A DNA stretch of 46,946 nt from Meridianimarinicoccus roseus (lineage in GTDB: Bacteria; Pseudomonadota; Alphaproteobacteria; Rhodobacterales; Rhodobacteraceae), in the NCBI RefSeq assembly GCF_003172915.1, contig NZ_QGKU01000041.1, forward strand, positions 1 through 46,946, given 5' to 3'. The notes under the pieces are model-generated. The model was not told where the DNA came from. It saw nothing but the letters and a program-made list of their open reading frames with translations, and did no database searches. Made by a program: the position numbers and the translations under genes. Below, one piece after another: positions 18,190 to 27,043 of the stretch; the stretch's first letter is position 1; each line of letters starts with the position of its first letter.

Positions 18190-19128
18190 ATGCGCTACCT
18201 GACTTTTCGGTTGCTCGCCATCGTGCCGATCCTTTTCGGGATCTCCGTTCTGACCTTCGCGGTGGTGCAGATGGTGCCCGGAGACCCGATCGTCGCCATG
18301 ATCGGGCTCGAGGCGACGGACGAGGCGATCGCAACGCTGCGCGCGCGCTACGGGCTGGATCAGCCTGTCGTGGTGCAATATTTTGCATGGCTCGGAAATG
18401 TTCTTCAGGGCGATCTGGGCCGGTCGATCCAGACCGGGCGGCCGGTTCTGGCGATGCTCGGTGATGCGATCTGGCCCACGGTGCAACTCGCCGGCGCAGC
18501 GATCTTCATCTCGCTGCTGATCGCGATTCCGGCAGGTATCCTGTCAGCGGTGCGGCGCAACGGGGCGTGGGATTTTGGCGCCTCCTTCGTGGCACTCGCC
18601 GGGCTGTCGGTTCCCAGCTTCTGGCTGGGCGTGATGCTGATCCTCGCCTTCTCGGTTACCTGGCCGATCTTCCCCGCTTCGGGCTATGTGCCGCTTTTCG
18701 AAGATCCGGCGGGCCATCTGAGAACACTGGTGCTTCCCGCGATCACGCTAGGCACCTCGCTGGCTGCGGCCACGATGCGGATGACCCGGTCGGCGATGCT
18801 GGAAGTGCTGTCGCAGGACTACATCCGCACCGCATGGGCCAAGGGTTTGTCGCCCGCAGCGGTCATTACACACCACGCCTTCCGCACGGCGCTGATGCCG
18901 GTGGTGACGCTTCTGGGCATCCAGATGGGACAGGTTCTGGGCGGTGTCGTGATCACCGAAACCGTGTTTTCCTGGCCGGGGATCGGCAAGCTGACGGTGG
19001 ACGCAATCTTCGCGAGGGACTACCCGGTGGTGCAGGGTGCTGTGCTTCTGACGGCAACGGCTTTCGTGCTGATCAACCTTGCGACCGATCTTGTCTATGC
19101 GGTGCTCGACCCGCGCGCGACGGGCTGA
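18190..19128 (+). CDS. DppB-like ABC transporter permease
   Basis: The 312-residue membrane protein shows the DppB pattern: RYLTFRLLAIVPILFGISVL at the N-terminus, VVQMVPGDPIVAMIG near 30, GDLGRSIQTGRPV near 77, the EAA-like loop DYIRTAWAKGLSP near 210 and ITETVFSWPGIGKLTVDAI near 260. It forms the channel with the DppC-like protein two bases downstream. Confidence 0.93.
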   Translation: MRYLTFRLLAIVPILFGISVLTFAVVQMVPGDPIVAMIGLEATDEAIATLRARYGLDQPVVVQYFAWLGNVLQGDLGRSIQTGRPVLAMLGDAIWPTVQLAGAAIFISLLIAIPAGILSAVRRNGAWDFGASFVALAGLSVPSFWLGVMLILAFSVTWPIFPASGYVPLFEDPAGHLRTLVLPAITLGTSLAAATMRMTRSAMLEVLSQDYIRTAWAKGLSPAAVITHHAFRTALMPVVTLLGIQMGQVLGGVVITETVFSWPGIGKLTVDAIFARDYPVVQGAVLLTATAFVLINLATDLVYAVLDPRATG

Positions 19129-19130
19129 AC

Positions 19131-20006
19131 ATGACAGCTTCGGATACAGCAGCGACCACACCGGCGCGCAAGCCGGGCCTACTGCGGCGGGCGGGGGCCA
19201 ATCCACGGGCTGCGCTCGGGCTACTGCTTTTGGCGGTGCTGGTGCTGGGCGCACTGATCGGCCCGCTGGTATCGCCTTATGACCCGGTGAAGCCGGACTT
19301 CCTCGTCACTCTGCAAGCGCCCAATGCGGCGCACCCGTTCGGCACGGACGATCTGGGGCGCGACATTTTTTCGAGGATCCTGTCAGGGGCACGCGTCGCG
19401 CTTCTTGTGGGCTGCGTCAGCGTCGGCAGTTCTATCATCTTCGGCACGATGATCGGGCTTCTGGCGGGGTTCTACGGAGGTTGGGTCGGCATGGTTCTGA
19501 TGCGCGTCATGGACGTGCTGTTCGCCTTCCCGGCCGTCCTTCTGGCGCTTGGGATCACGGCGGCGCTTGGCCCTTCGCTGACCAACGCGATGCTGGCCAT
19601 TTCCATCGTTTACCTGCCGATCTTCGCACGTCTCGCGCGCGCCCAGACACTTGTGGTGCGCGAACAGACCTTCACCGAAGCGGACCGCGCGATGGGGTTC
19701 TCGGACCTGTCGATCATGCTGCGCGCGATCCTGCCGAACATCATGGCGCCTTTGATCGTGCAGGCTTCGCTTCTGTTCGGTGACGCGATCATCGTGGAAA
19801 GCTATCTGTCGTTTCTCGGGCTCGGCACGCAGCCGCCACAGCCAAGCTGGGGCGCAATGCTGAAGAACGCGATCGGCTTCCTCTCGCTGGCGCCCTGGAT
19901 GGCCTGGTTCCCGGGGCTGGCGATTTTCGTGGCAGTGCTCGGGCTGAACCTTGTTGGCGATGCGCTGCGCGACAGGCTGGACCCGCGCCTGCGCAAGTCT
20001 CTGTAG
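19131..20006 (+). CDS. DppC-like ABC transporter permease
   Basis: This 291-residue membrane protein shows PYDPVKPDFLVTLQAPN near residue 47, HPFGTDDLGRDIFSRILSGA near 65, the EAA-like loop TFTEADRAMGFSD near 180 and SYLSFLGLGTQPPQPSWGAM near 222, as in DppC/OppC. The ATG at 19131 directly follows the DppB stop; the much longer open frame reading into it from 18567 lies inside the dppB-like gene and is not coding. Confidence 0.92.
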   Translation: MTASDTAATTPARKPGLLRRAGANPRAALGLLLLAVLVLGALIGPLVSPYDPVKPDFLVTLQAPNAAHPFGTDDLGRDIFSRILSGARVALLVGCVSVGSSIIFGTMIGLLAGFYGGWVGMVLMRVMDVLFAFPAVLLALGITAALGPSLTNAMLAISIVYLPIFARLARAQTLVVREQTFTEADRAMGFSDLSIMLRAILPNIMAPLIVQASLLFGDAIIVESYLSFLGLGTQPPQPSWGAMLKNAIGFLSLAPWMAWFPGLAIFVAVLGLNLVGDALRDRLDPRLRKSL

Positions 20007-20021
20007 AAAAGGAGATTTCAA

Positions 20022-20207
20022 TTGGAGGATGCGCACACGCTCGACCGGTTGATGGAGGCCTCTGCCGCATCGCTGGACCTTACACTGCCGGAGGCAAGCC
20101 GCGCCGCGATCCGCCGCGATCTGGCCTTCGTGCTGTCACAGGCCCGGATCTGCGAGGAGAGCCTCGGAACCCCTTTGCCGGCAATCGCACCGGTCTTTCG
20201 CCCGTGA
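20022..20207 (+). CDS. AtzG-like small subunit (DUF4089)
   Basis: A 61-residue protein starting at TTG, with AAAAGGAG seven to eight bases upstream. The sequence, ending in [10 protein letters not shown], matches the DUF4089/AtzG pattern of a short helical protein with terminal PAPVFRP. In cyanuric acid degradation AtzG forms a complex with the amidase AtzE and is needed for its stability. It overlaps the next gene by four bases (GTGA), which fits a partner subunit made in step with the amidase. Confidence 0.8.
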   Translation: MEDAHTLDRLMEASAASLDLTLPEASRAAIRRDLAFVLSQARICEESLGTPLPAIAPVFRP

Positions 20208-21553
20208 CGCAGCCCGGCCTCACACCCGCCGGAGAGACAGCTATCAGGACCCGGGTGGACACCTGCCTGCGCGCCATCGACGCCGTCAACGGTGCACTGA
20301 ATGCCTTCACCTCGGTCCTGGCATTGCGTGCCCGCGCGCGGGCGGACGCGCTCGACCACCAGACCGCCGCAGGGGCGACGACCGGCTCGCTGACCGGAGT
20401 CTGTTTCGGCGTGAAGGCGCTGTTCGACGTGGCGGGTGAGGTGACGCTGGCCGGCGCGCGACTGCGCGAAACCCATGCCCCTGCCCCGCGCGACGCCTTC
20501 GCGATCCGCCGCCTGGAAGCGGCAGGCGGGGTGCTGGTCGGAAGCCTGAACATGGATGAATTCGCTTCGGGCTTCACCACGGAAAACACCCACTACGGCC
20601 CGACGCGCAACCCGCATGATCCGGCCCGCACGGCAGGCGGATCATCGGGCGGATCGGCGGCTGCGGTTGCGGGAGGGATGGTGCCTTTGGCGCTGGCCAC
20701 GGACACGAACGGGTCGATCCGGGTGCCCGCCGCCGCCTGCGGTGTCTTCGGGCTCAAACCGACCTTCGGCCGCCTGTCACGGGCAGGCACGGTGCTGTTT
20801 GCGGAAAGCTTAGATCATGTCGGGCCGATCGCCCGTGATCTCGACATGCTGGAGGCAGCCTATGACGCGCTGCAGGGGACCGACCCCGACGATCCTGCGC
20901 AGCTGCCGCCACCGCCGGACCCGGTCGAGAACGCGGCACCGTTGCGTGCAGCGCTTGCCGCTGGGGCATTCTTCGACCGTTGCGATCCAGCGGCGAGCAA
21001 AGGCGCTGAACGGGCGGCGCAGGCGTTGGGCGCGGCGCGGCGGCTTGATTTGCCGGGCATCGACGCGGGCTGGTCGGCGGCGACGGTCATCACGCTGGTC
21101 GAAGGGTCCGAGGCGCATCTGGACGAGTTGCGCCACGCACCGGACGCCTTCGACCCGATGACCCGCGACAGGTTTCTGGCCGGTGCGCTGGTGCCTGCGC
21201 CCGCCTATCTGGCCGCGCAGCGCGCCCGGCGACTCTGGCAGTCGCGCGCTCTGCACGCAGCGGCGGATATCGATGTCCTGATCACGCCGGGCCTGCCCTT
21301 CGCGCCGCCGCCGCTGAGCTGCGACGCGCTGCTGCTGAACGGCGAAACGGTCGATCCGCGCAGTATGCTGGGGCTGTTCACGCAACCGTTCAGCTGCATC
21401 GGCTGGCCCGCGATGATGGTGCCTTTGGTCGGCGGGTCCGGCCTGCCCCGCGCCGTCCAGCTTGTGGCGCGGCCCTGGCAGGAACGGCAGCTCTTTCGTG
21501 CGGCCCGGCAGCTTGTCGCGGCCGGTGTGGCCGCTGCCCATGTCGTTACCTGA
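20204..21553 (+). CDS. AtzE-family amidase
   Basis: The 449-residue protein belongs to the amidase-signature family. The Ser-cisSer-Lys triad can be read as Lys71 ([12 protein letters not shown]), Ser147 ([15 protein letters not shown]) and Ser171 ([13 protein letters not shown]). The [10 protein letters not shown] form, rather than the common DTGGSIR, is typical of AtzE, the 1-carboxybiuret amidohydrolase. It starts with GTG overlapping the AtzG-like stop. Neighbours suggest it hydrolyses an amide, possibly the amide produced by the nitrile-hydratase-like enzyme or a biuret-like compound. Cyanuric acid hydrolase and allophanate hydrolase genes, usually linked to AtzE, are absent here. Confidence 0.87.
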   Translation: MTQPGLTPAGETAIRTRVDTCLRAIDAVNGALNAFTSVLALRARARADALDHQTAAGATTGSLTGVCFGVKALFDVAGEVTLAGARLRETHAPAPRDAFAIRRLEAAGGVLVGSLNMDEFASGFTTENTHYGPTRNPHDPARTAGGSSGGSAAAVAGGMVPLALATDTNGSIRVPAAACGVFGLKPTFGRLSRAGTVLFAESLDHVGPIARDLDMLEAAYDALQGTDPDDPAQLPPPPDPVENAAPLRAALAAGAFFDRCDPAASKGAERAAQALGAARRLDLPGIDAGWSAATVITLVEGSEAHLDELRHAPDAFDPMTRDRFLAGALVPAPAYLAAQRARRLWQSRALHAAADIDVLITPGLPFAPPPLSCDALLLNGETVDPRSMLGLFTQPFSCIGWPAMMVPLVGGSGLPRAVQLVARPWQERQLFRAARQLVAAGVAAAHVVT

Positions 21554-21562
21554 GGACCGCCC

Positions 21563-21946
21563 ATGAAGATCGATGCCCCCGAGGTCATCGCCGAGATCGC
21601 CGCCTGCTTCGCGCGCTACGAGGCCGCTCTGATGACCTATGACCCCGATGCGCTGGACGCATTCTTTTGGAAGGACGCACGCGTGCTGCGCTTTGGCGAG
21701 GGCGAATGCCTGTACGGGCACGACGCAATAGCGCGCTTCAGGCGGACGATGACGCAGGTTCCGCAACGCACGCTGCGGCGCACCACCTTCACAAGCTTCG
21801 GGACCGATTTCGGGACGGCAAACACGGAATTCGTCCATGATCGAGAAACCCGGCTGGGCCGGCAATCGCAAACCTGGGTCCGTCTGCCTGAAGGCTGGCG
21901 CATCGTGGCGGCGCATGTTTCGTTTTTGGGTTTCGGAACCGCCTAG
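21563..21946 (+). CDS. AtzH/HpxZ-like protein (DUF3225, SnoaL-like fold)
   Basis: This 127-residue protein has the DUF3225 pattern: ALDAFFWKDARVLRFGEGEC, YGHDAIARFRR, then a TTFTSFGTD-type strand and SQTWVRLPEGWRIVAAHVS. The family includes AtzH, reported to act on 1,3-dicarboxyurea after AtzE, and HpxZ of oxalurate use. It is the last gene of the permease-amidase operon, nine bases after the amidase, completing an AtzG-E-H set. Confidence 0.8.
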   Translation: MKIDAPEVIAEIAACFARYEAALMTYDPDALDAFFWKDARVLRFGEGECLYGHDAIARFRRTMTQVPQRTLRRTTFTSFGTDFGTANTEFVHDRETRLGRQSQTWVRLPEGWRIVAAHVSFLGFGTA

Positions 21947-22037
21947 GCTTGTTCGGGGCGAAAGGGACGACGCGCCGCCTTCAATCGAAAAATGTCGGCG
22001 CGCATTGCGCCATGGGAAACAATTCGACGCCTTTGCA

Positions 22038-22056
22038 TTCGCGCCGCGGGCGCGAA
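22038..22056. terminator. hairpin between convergent AtzH-like and LysR genes
   Basis: A perfect 8-bp stem (TTCGCGCC / GGCGCGAA) with a 3-base loop lies in the 131-base gap between two convergent genes, where a bidirectional terminator is expected. There is no long T run, so termination strength is uncertain. Confidence 0.45.
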
Positions 22057-22077
22057 GGGCACGGTCCACCGGGCGGT

Positions 22078-22992
22078 TCACATCCGCTGAAGAACCTCGT
22101 GAAGCAGGTTCTTGGCCAGCGGTGACAGCGGATGGTGCCGGTGATGCAGAACGAGGAAGGATGAAACGGTGATGTCCTCTTCGGTTTCGATCACGGACAG
22201 GGCCGAATTGGTCCGGGTCAGCAATTGCGCCACCTCGCGCGTTTGCGGGGCGATCGCATCCGTCACGGCGATATAGCTGAGCGCGATCAGCAGGGAGGAA
22301 CTGTTGGTGACCTTGGACGGGGTCGGCAGCCGGTGCTCCAGGAACGATTTTTCCAGCGCGGTTCTGATGGGGGAGCCCGGCTCCTGTATGACGAATTCGA
22401 AAGGAAGGGTGCCGGACAGCGACACGACCCGGTCGGCAAGCGGATGGGTGCTCCGGACAACAAGGGACACCTCTTCCGTTCGGCCAGGATAGGCATGGAA
22501 GGACCGGGTGTCGTTGTTCGCTCCGAGCCTCGCCAAGACGAAATCGAAGCGCCCCTCTTCCAGCCCGCGGATCAGGGTCACCGATGGCGCCACCTCGACC
22601 GTCGGCCGGATCTCGGGCGCCTTCTGCCGCATCTGAGTCAGCGCCGGCACCAGTGCCCCGACGGCAGGACCGGTAACGGCGCCGACGCGCACAGCGCCGG
22701 AAAGGCCGGTGCGCAATTGTTCGATCTCGCTGTCCAGCGCTTCCACCTCGGCGAGGATGATGCGGGCGCGCCGGACGAAGGCCGCGCCGACCGCCGTGGG
22801 CACCATGCCGCGCGGCAAGCGGTCGAACAGCGCCCCCCCGGCATCCGCCTCGATATCGGAAAGCATGCGGGATGCAGCCGGCTGAGACATGCCCACGGCA
22901 TCCGCTGCCAGTTGCAGTTTGCCCCAATCGTTGATCGCGCGGATCAGTCTGAGGTGCGAGGGCTTGAGCCGGTTGGACAGAGATGAGGACAT
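22078..22992 (-). CDS. LysR-family regulator, GbpR-like
   Basis: This 304-residue LysR protein has an N-terminal winged HTH ([20 protein letters not shown] near residues 26-45) and a substrate-binding domain ([18 protein letters not shown] near 95). The start of the DNA-binding domain resembles GbpR, the regulator divergent from chvE in Agrobacterium. ATG 22992 is preferred; the frame stays open to 23037, but that stretch would cover the inverted repeat at 23000. Divergence from the ChvE-like importer points to control of the sugar operon at 23120-32201, plus autoregulation. Confidence 0.87.
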   Translation of the reverse strand: MSSSLSNRLKPSHLRLIRAINDWGKLQLAADAVGMSQPAASRMLSDIEADAGGALFDRLPRGMVPTAVGAAFVRRARIILAEVEALDSEIEQLRTGLSGAVRVGAVTGPAVGALVPALTQMRQKAPEIRPTVEVAPSVTLIRGLEEGRFDFVLARLGANNDTRSFHAYPGRTEEVSLVVRSTHPLADRVVSLSGTLPFEFVIQEPGSPIRTALEKSFLEHRLPTPSKVTNSSSLLIALSYIAVTDAIAPQTREVAQLLTRTNSALSVIETEEDITVSSFLVLHHRHHPLSPLAKNLLHEVLQRM

Positions 22993-22999
22993 ACCGAAG

Positions 23000-23017
23000 C
23001 ATATCATTATCGATATG
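23000..23017. promoter_or_regulatory. putative LysR binding site, CATATC-N6-GATATG
   Basis: Perfect 6-base arms separated by six bases lie in the 127-base gap between the divergent LysR and ChvE-like genes. A third GATATG half occurs at 23044-23049. The spacing and the position next to the LysR start fit a recognition site; actual binding is inferred. Confidence 0.55.
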
Positions 23018-23119
23018 TTGGTCGAGCTATTTTGCATTAGTTTGATATGTTTCGCTCGACTAGGGATTTTTCAGGAGGCAGAGCCGCATGGGAGAGCGTC
23101 TGCCACGGGAGGAGAAGAC

Positions 23120-24175
23120 ATGACCCTGAAGACCATCCTGGTCACCACGGCGCTGGTGACCACCTTGGCGACATCCGCCCTTGCAGAAGGCCTTGTCGGC
23201 ATCGCCATGCCCACGAAATCATCGGCGCGCTGGATCTCGGATGGCGAGTCGATGGTGGAACAGTTCGAAGCCGCCGGCTACGAGACGATCCTGCAATATG
23301 CGGAAGATGACATTCCCAACCAGCTTGCCCAGATAGAGAACATGATCACAAACGGCGTCGACGCGCTGGTGATCGCGGCGATCGACGGCACCACCCTGTC
23401 CAACGCTCTTGAGAACGCGAGCTTCGCCGGGATCGAGGTCATCGCCTATGACCGGCTGATCCGCGACAGCGCGCATGTCAGCTACTACGCGACCTTCGAC
23501 AACTTCAAGGTCGGCGTGCAGCAAGCGGAAACGCTGGTCACGGGCCTGCAAGAGCGGTTCCCGGACGCGGAGACCTGGAATGTGGAGCTGTTCGGCGGGT
23601 CGCCCGACGACAACAACGCATATTTCTTCTACGACGGCGGCATGTCCGTCCTTCAGCCGCTGATCGACAGCGGCAAGGTCAGCATCGTGTCGGGCCAGAT
23701 GGGCATGGACACCGTCGGGACGCTGCGGTGGGACGGCGCGGTGGCGCAGGCACGGATGGATAACCTGCTGTCGGCCCACTACACCGATACGCAGGTACAC
23801 GGCGTCCTGTCGCCGTATGACGGGCTGTCCATTGGCATCCTGTCCTCGCTCAAAGGGGTCGGATATGGCTCCGGCGACACGCCGATGCCCATCGTGACGG
23901 GCCAGGACGCCGAAGTGCCGTCGGTCAAGTCGATCCTGGCCGGCGAGCAGTATTCGACAATCTTCAAGGATACCCGCGAACTGGCGCGTGTCACGGTAGG
24001 CATGGTCGAAGCCGTACTGCAGGGCAGCGAACCCGAGATCAACGACACAAGCACCTATGACAATGGGGTTAAGGTCGTGCCCTCCTACCTGCTCGAACCG
24101 CTGAAGGTGACTGCGGACAACTGGGAAGAACGGCTGATCGATAGCGGCTACTACACGATGGACCAGATCCAGTAG
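23120..24175 (+). CDS. chvE: ChvE-like multiple-sugar-binding periplasmic protein
   Basis: The 351-residue protein has a Sec signal peptide ([19 protein letters not shown]) and the ChvE pattern: [40 protein letters not shown] and [11 protein letters not shown]. ChvE binds aldoses such as arabinose, galactose, glucose and xylose in the periplasm. GGAGGAG lies six bases before the ATG. With the LysR gene, ATPase and permease it reproduces the gbpR-chvE-gguAB arrangement, so aldose uptake is well supported. The exact preferred sugar is not. Confidence 0.9.
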   Translation: MTLKTILVTTALVTTLATSALAEGLVGIAMPTKSSARWISDGESMVEQFEAAGYETILQYAEDDIPNQLAQIENMITNGVDALVIAAIDGTTLSNALENASFAGIEVIAYDRLIRDSAHVSYYATFDNFKVGVQQAETLVTGLQERFPDAETWNVELFGGSPDDNNAYFFYDGGMSVLQPLIDSGKVSIVSGQMGMDTVGTLRWDGAVAQARMDNLLSAHYTDTQVHGVLSPYDGLSIGILSSLKGVGYGSGDTPMPIVTGQDAEVPSVKSILAGEQYSTIFKDTRELARVTVGMVEAVLQGSEPEINDTSTYDNGVKVVPSYLLEPLKVTADNWEERLIDSGYYTMDQIQ

Positions 24176-24213
24176 GCGCACCGAACCCGGGCGTCCGACA
24201 CAGGCCCGGTACA

Positions 24214-24238
24214 CCGGCCCGCAGGCGATGCGGGCCGG
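24214..24238 (+). promoter_or_regulatory. intercistronic stem-loop after the binding-protein gene
   Basis: A perfect 9-bp GC-rich stem (CCGGCCCGC / GCGGGCCGG) with a 7-base loop lies in the 105-base gap between the binding protein and the ATPase. No T run follows. Such hairpins commonly protect the upstream mRNA or cause partial termination, which gives more binding protein than membrane components. Confidence 0.55.
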
Positions 24239-24280
24239 ATCGCCGCCCCGAAGAAACCTTGCAATCCTAAGGCTGCCCCC

Positions 24281-25801
24281 ATGCAGGACGCGCTGCTGGA
24301 CATGCGTTCCATCACCAAGACGTTTCCGGGCGTAAAGGCGCTGGACGATGTGTCCCTCAAAGTCCGGACCGGAGAGATCCACGCGATCTGCGGCGAGAAC
24401 GGTGCGGGCAAGTCGACGCTCATGAAGGTACTGTCCGGGGTCTATCCGGCGGGCAGCTACGACGGCGAAATTCATTATGACGGCGCGCTGGCGCAGTTTC
24501 GGGACATTTCCGACAGCGAGGCGCGGGGCATCATCATCATCCATCAGGAACTGGCCCTGGTGCCGCTTCTGTCGATCGCAGAGAACCTGTTTCTCGGCAA
24601 CGAGAATGCCAGGGGCGGGGTGATCGACTGGCGCGAGACCAACCGGCGTACGGAAAGCCTGCTGCGCAAGGTCGGTCTGCGCGACGCGCCAACGACGCTG
24701 GTGGAAAAGCTGGGTGTGGGCAAGCAGCAGCTTGTCGAGATCGCCAAAGCGCTGGCCAAGGACGTGCGTCTGCTGATCCTGGACGAGCCAACCGCAGCGC
24801 TGTCGGAAAGCGACAGCCAGGCGCTGCTCGATCTCATGCTCGAACTGAAGACGCAGGGCATGACGCAAATCATCATCAGCCACAAGCTGAACGAGGTCAG
24901 GCGCATAGCCGATACAGTCACGGTGATCCGCGACGGCCAGTCCGTATCGAGTTTCGCGGCAAGCGACGGCATCACCGAAGACCGGATCGTGCGCGACATG
25001 GTGGGCCGGTCGATGGAGAACCGCTATCCGCCGCGCACCCGGCGGATCGGCGATCTTCTGATGCGGGTGCGCGACTGGTCGGTGACGCATCCCGATCACG
25101 CGGACCGGAAGGCGATCCGCGATGTCGAATTCGACGTGCGCGCCGGCGAGGTGGTCGGCATTGCCGGGCTGATGGGTTCCGGCCGCACGGAACTGGCGAT
25201 GTCGATCTTCGGGCGAAGCTGGGGGCGGAACATCACCGGCACGGTGGAAATGCACGGCAAGCCGGTGGATGTCTCGGATGTCGGCCGGGCGATCCGGGCC
25301 GGCCTTGCCTACGTCACGGAAGACCGCAAGAGCCTCGGGCTGATCCTGGACGACACGATCACGCGCAACATCACCCTCGCCAACCTAGCCGAGGTGGCGC
25401 GCGGTCCGGTTCTGAACGATCGCGCGGAAACGCAGGTGGCCGAGCGATACCGCAAGGATCTGAGCATTCGGACACCGGGCGTGTTCCAGAAGGTGGTCAA
25501 CCTGTCGGGCGGCAACCAGCAAAAGGTCGTGCTGTCGAAATGGCTGTTCGTCGGACCAGAGGTGCTGATCCTAGACGAACCGACGCGCGGCATCGATGTC
25601 GGCGCGAAATACGAGATCTATGGCCTGATCAACGATCTGGCCGCGGCCGGAAAAGGCGTGGTGATGATCTCGTCCGAGATGCCCGAACTTCTGGGCATGT
25701 GCGACCGGATCTACGTGATGAACGAAGGAACCCTCGTGGGCGAGATGCCCACATCCGAGGCCAGCCAGGAGCGCATCATGTCGCTCATCGTGAACGAATA
25801 G
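24281..25801 (+). CDS. gguA: MmsA/GguA-like two-domain sugar ABC transporter ATPase
   Basis: This 506-residue protein has two ATPase domains. The first has Walker [10 protein letters not shown] near residue 40 and [15 protein letters not shown] as signature. The second has the degenerate Walker-A-like [10 protein letters not shown] near 300 and [16 protein letters not shown] near 408. This is the classic form, unlike the half-size ATPases of importers 1 and 2. It energises aldose import with the ChvE-like protein and the permease ten bases downstream. Confidence 0.93.
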   Translation: MQDALLDMRSITKTFPGVKALDDVSLKVRTGEIHAICGENGAGKSTLMKVLSGVYPAGSYDGEIHYDGALAQFRDISDSEARGIIIIHQELALVPLLSIAENLFLGNENARGGVIDWRETNRRTESLLRKVGLRDAPTTLVEKLGVGKQQLVEIAKALAKDVRLLILDEPTAALSESDSQALLDLMLELKTQGMTQIIISHKLNEVRRIADTVTVIRDGQSVSSFAASDGITEDRIVRDMVGRSMENRYPPRTRRIGDLLMRVRDWSVTHPDHADRKAIRDVEFDVRAGEVVGIAGLMGSGRTELAMSIFGRSWGRNITGTVEMHGKPVDVSDVGRAIRAGLAYVTEDRKSLGLILDDTITRNITLANLAEVARGPVLNDRAETQVAERYRKDLSIRTPGVFQKVVNLSGGNQQKVVLSKWLFVGPEVLILDEPTRGIDVGAKYEIYGLINDLAAAGKGVVMISSEMPELLGMCDRIYVMNEGTLVGEMPTSEASQERIMSLIVNE

Positions 25802-25810
25802 GGGGCAGGC

Positions 25811-27040
25811 ATGTCTTTAGCGGAAAACTCGTCCCGAAACGCGGGCGCGACCGGACGTATCGGCAGCTACCTCGCGGCGCATCTGCGCGAATACGGGCTG
25901 CTGTTCGCACTGATCGCCATCATGGGGTTCTTTCAGATCGTCACGGGCGGCACGCTGCTCAGACCGATCAACCTGACAAACCTGCTGCTTCAGAACAGCT
26001 ATATCATCATCATGGCGCTTGGCATGCTGGTTGTGATCGTGGCGGGGCATATCGATCTGTCGGTCGGCTCCGTCATGGGGTTCATCGGCGCGCTGGCGGC
26101 GGTGATGATCGTCAATCACGAGCTGCCGATCGGCGTGACGATGTTGACCTGCGTGGCAGTCGGCGCGGTCATCGGCGGTGCGCAGGGATATTGGATCGCC
26201 TATTGGAAAATCCCGTCATTTATTGTGACCCTTGCAGGAATGCTGGTGTTCAGGGGGCTGTCGCTATGGCTGCTCGAAGGGCAGTCGGTCGGACCGTTCC
26301 CGCGCGAGTTCCAGGTTATCGCGACGGGCTTCGTGCCCGACATCCTGCCGGGCGGCGAGGCGTTCAAGGCGCTGCTCGGCGTGCGCAACTTCAACGTGCT
26401 GGCGTTTGCGACGGGTCTTGTCGCTGCAAGTTGGGTGGTCTGGTCTGGTCTGCGCCAGCGCGCGCAGAACAGGGCTTACGGGATCGAGGACGAACCCCGC
26501 GCCTTCTTCATGGCGCGGATCGCCGTCATCGCGATTGCGCTGGTTTTCATCCTCTACAAGCTGGCGACATTTCGGGGCCTGCCCAATGTCCTGCTGACGA
26601 TGGGCGTTCTGACGATCATCTACGCCTTCATCACAGAACGCACGGTCCTCGGCCGCCGTATCTATGCGCTTGGGGGCAACGAAAAGGCGGCCAAGCTGTC
26701 AGGAATCAAAACCGAAAGGCTGACTTTCCTCGCCTTCGTCAACATGGGCATCCTAGCCGCCGTCGCCGGACTGGTCTTCGCGGCGCGGCTCAATACAGCG
26801 ACGCCCAAGGCCGGTTTCGCACTGGAACTGGACGTGATCGCGGCGGTTTTCATCGGCGGGGCATCCATGTCCGGCGGGGTCGGCAAGATCGTGGGGGCCG
26901 TGGTCGGGGCCTTCCTGATGGGTGTGCTGAACAATGGCATGTCGATCATGGGCATCGGCATCGACTACCAGCAGATGATCAAGGGGCTGGTCCTGCTCGC
27001 CGCAGTGATCTTCGATGTCTACAACAAGAAGAAGGGCTGA
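25811..27040 (+). CDS. gguB: MmsB/GguB-like sugar ABC transporter permease
   Basis: The 409-residue permease is longer than RbsC because of an insertion between helices (about residues 190-250, around RAQNRAYGIEDEP), as in XylH/GguB. It has AGHIDLSVGSVMGF near 78 and VFIGGASMSGGVGKIVGAVV near 345. It forms the channel of the ChvE-type system. Confidence 0.93.
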   Translation: MSLAENSSRNAGATGRIGSYLAAHLREYGLLFALIAIMGFFQIVTGGTLLRPINLTNLLLQNSYIIIMALGMLVVIVAGHIDLSVGSVMGFIGALAAVMIVNHELPIGVTMLTCVAVGAVIGGAQGYWIAYWKIPSFIVTLAGMLVFRGLSLWLLEGQSVGPFPREFQVIATGFVPDILPGGEAFKALLGVRNFNVLAFATGLVAASWVVWSGLRQRAQNRAYGIEDEPRAFFMARIAVIAIALVFILYKLATFRGLPNVLLTMGVLTIIYAFITERTVLGRRIYALGGNEKAAKLSGIKTERLTFLAFVNMGILAAVAGLVFAARLNTATPKAGFALELDVIAAVFIGGASMSGGVGKIVGAVVGAFLMGVLNNGMSIMGIGIDYQQMIKGLVLLAAVIFDVYNKKKG

Positions 27041-27043
27041 GGC

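Noticed and set aside
18567-19130. In-frame extension upstream of the DppC-like gene
   Set aside because: It overlaps the DppB-like gene, whose motifs are clear. The real DppC start is ATG 19131, two bases after the DppB stop.
20810-23002. Very long minus-strand open frame of about 730 codons opposite the amidase, AtzH-like and LysR genes
   Set aside because: It is Arg/Pro/Gly-rich, shows no family motif and lies over genes with clear catalytic motifs. High GC makes such antisense frames common.
23219-25255. Minus-strand open frame of about 680 codons opposite the chvE-like and ATPase genes
   Set aside because: No recognisable domain. The plus-strand genes have full signatures over the same bases.
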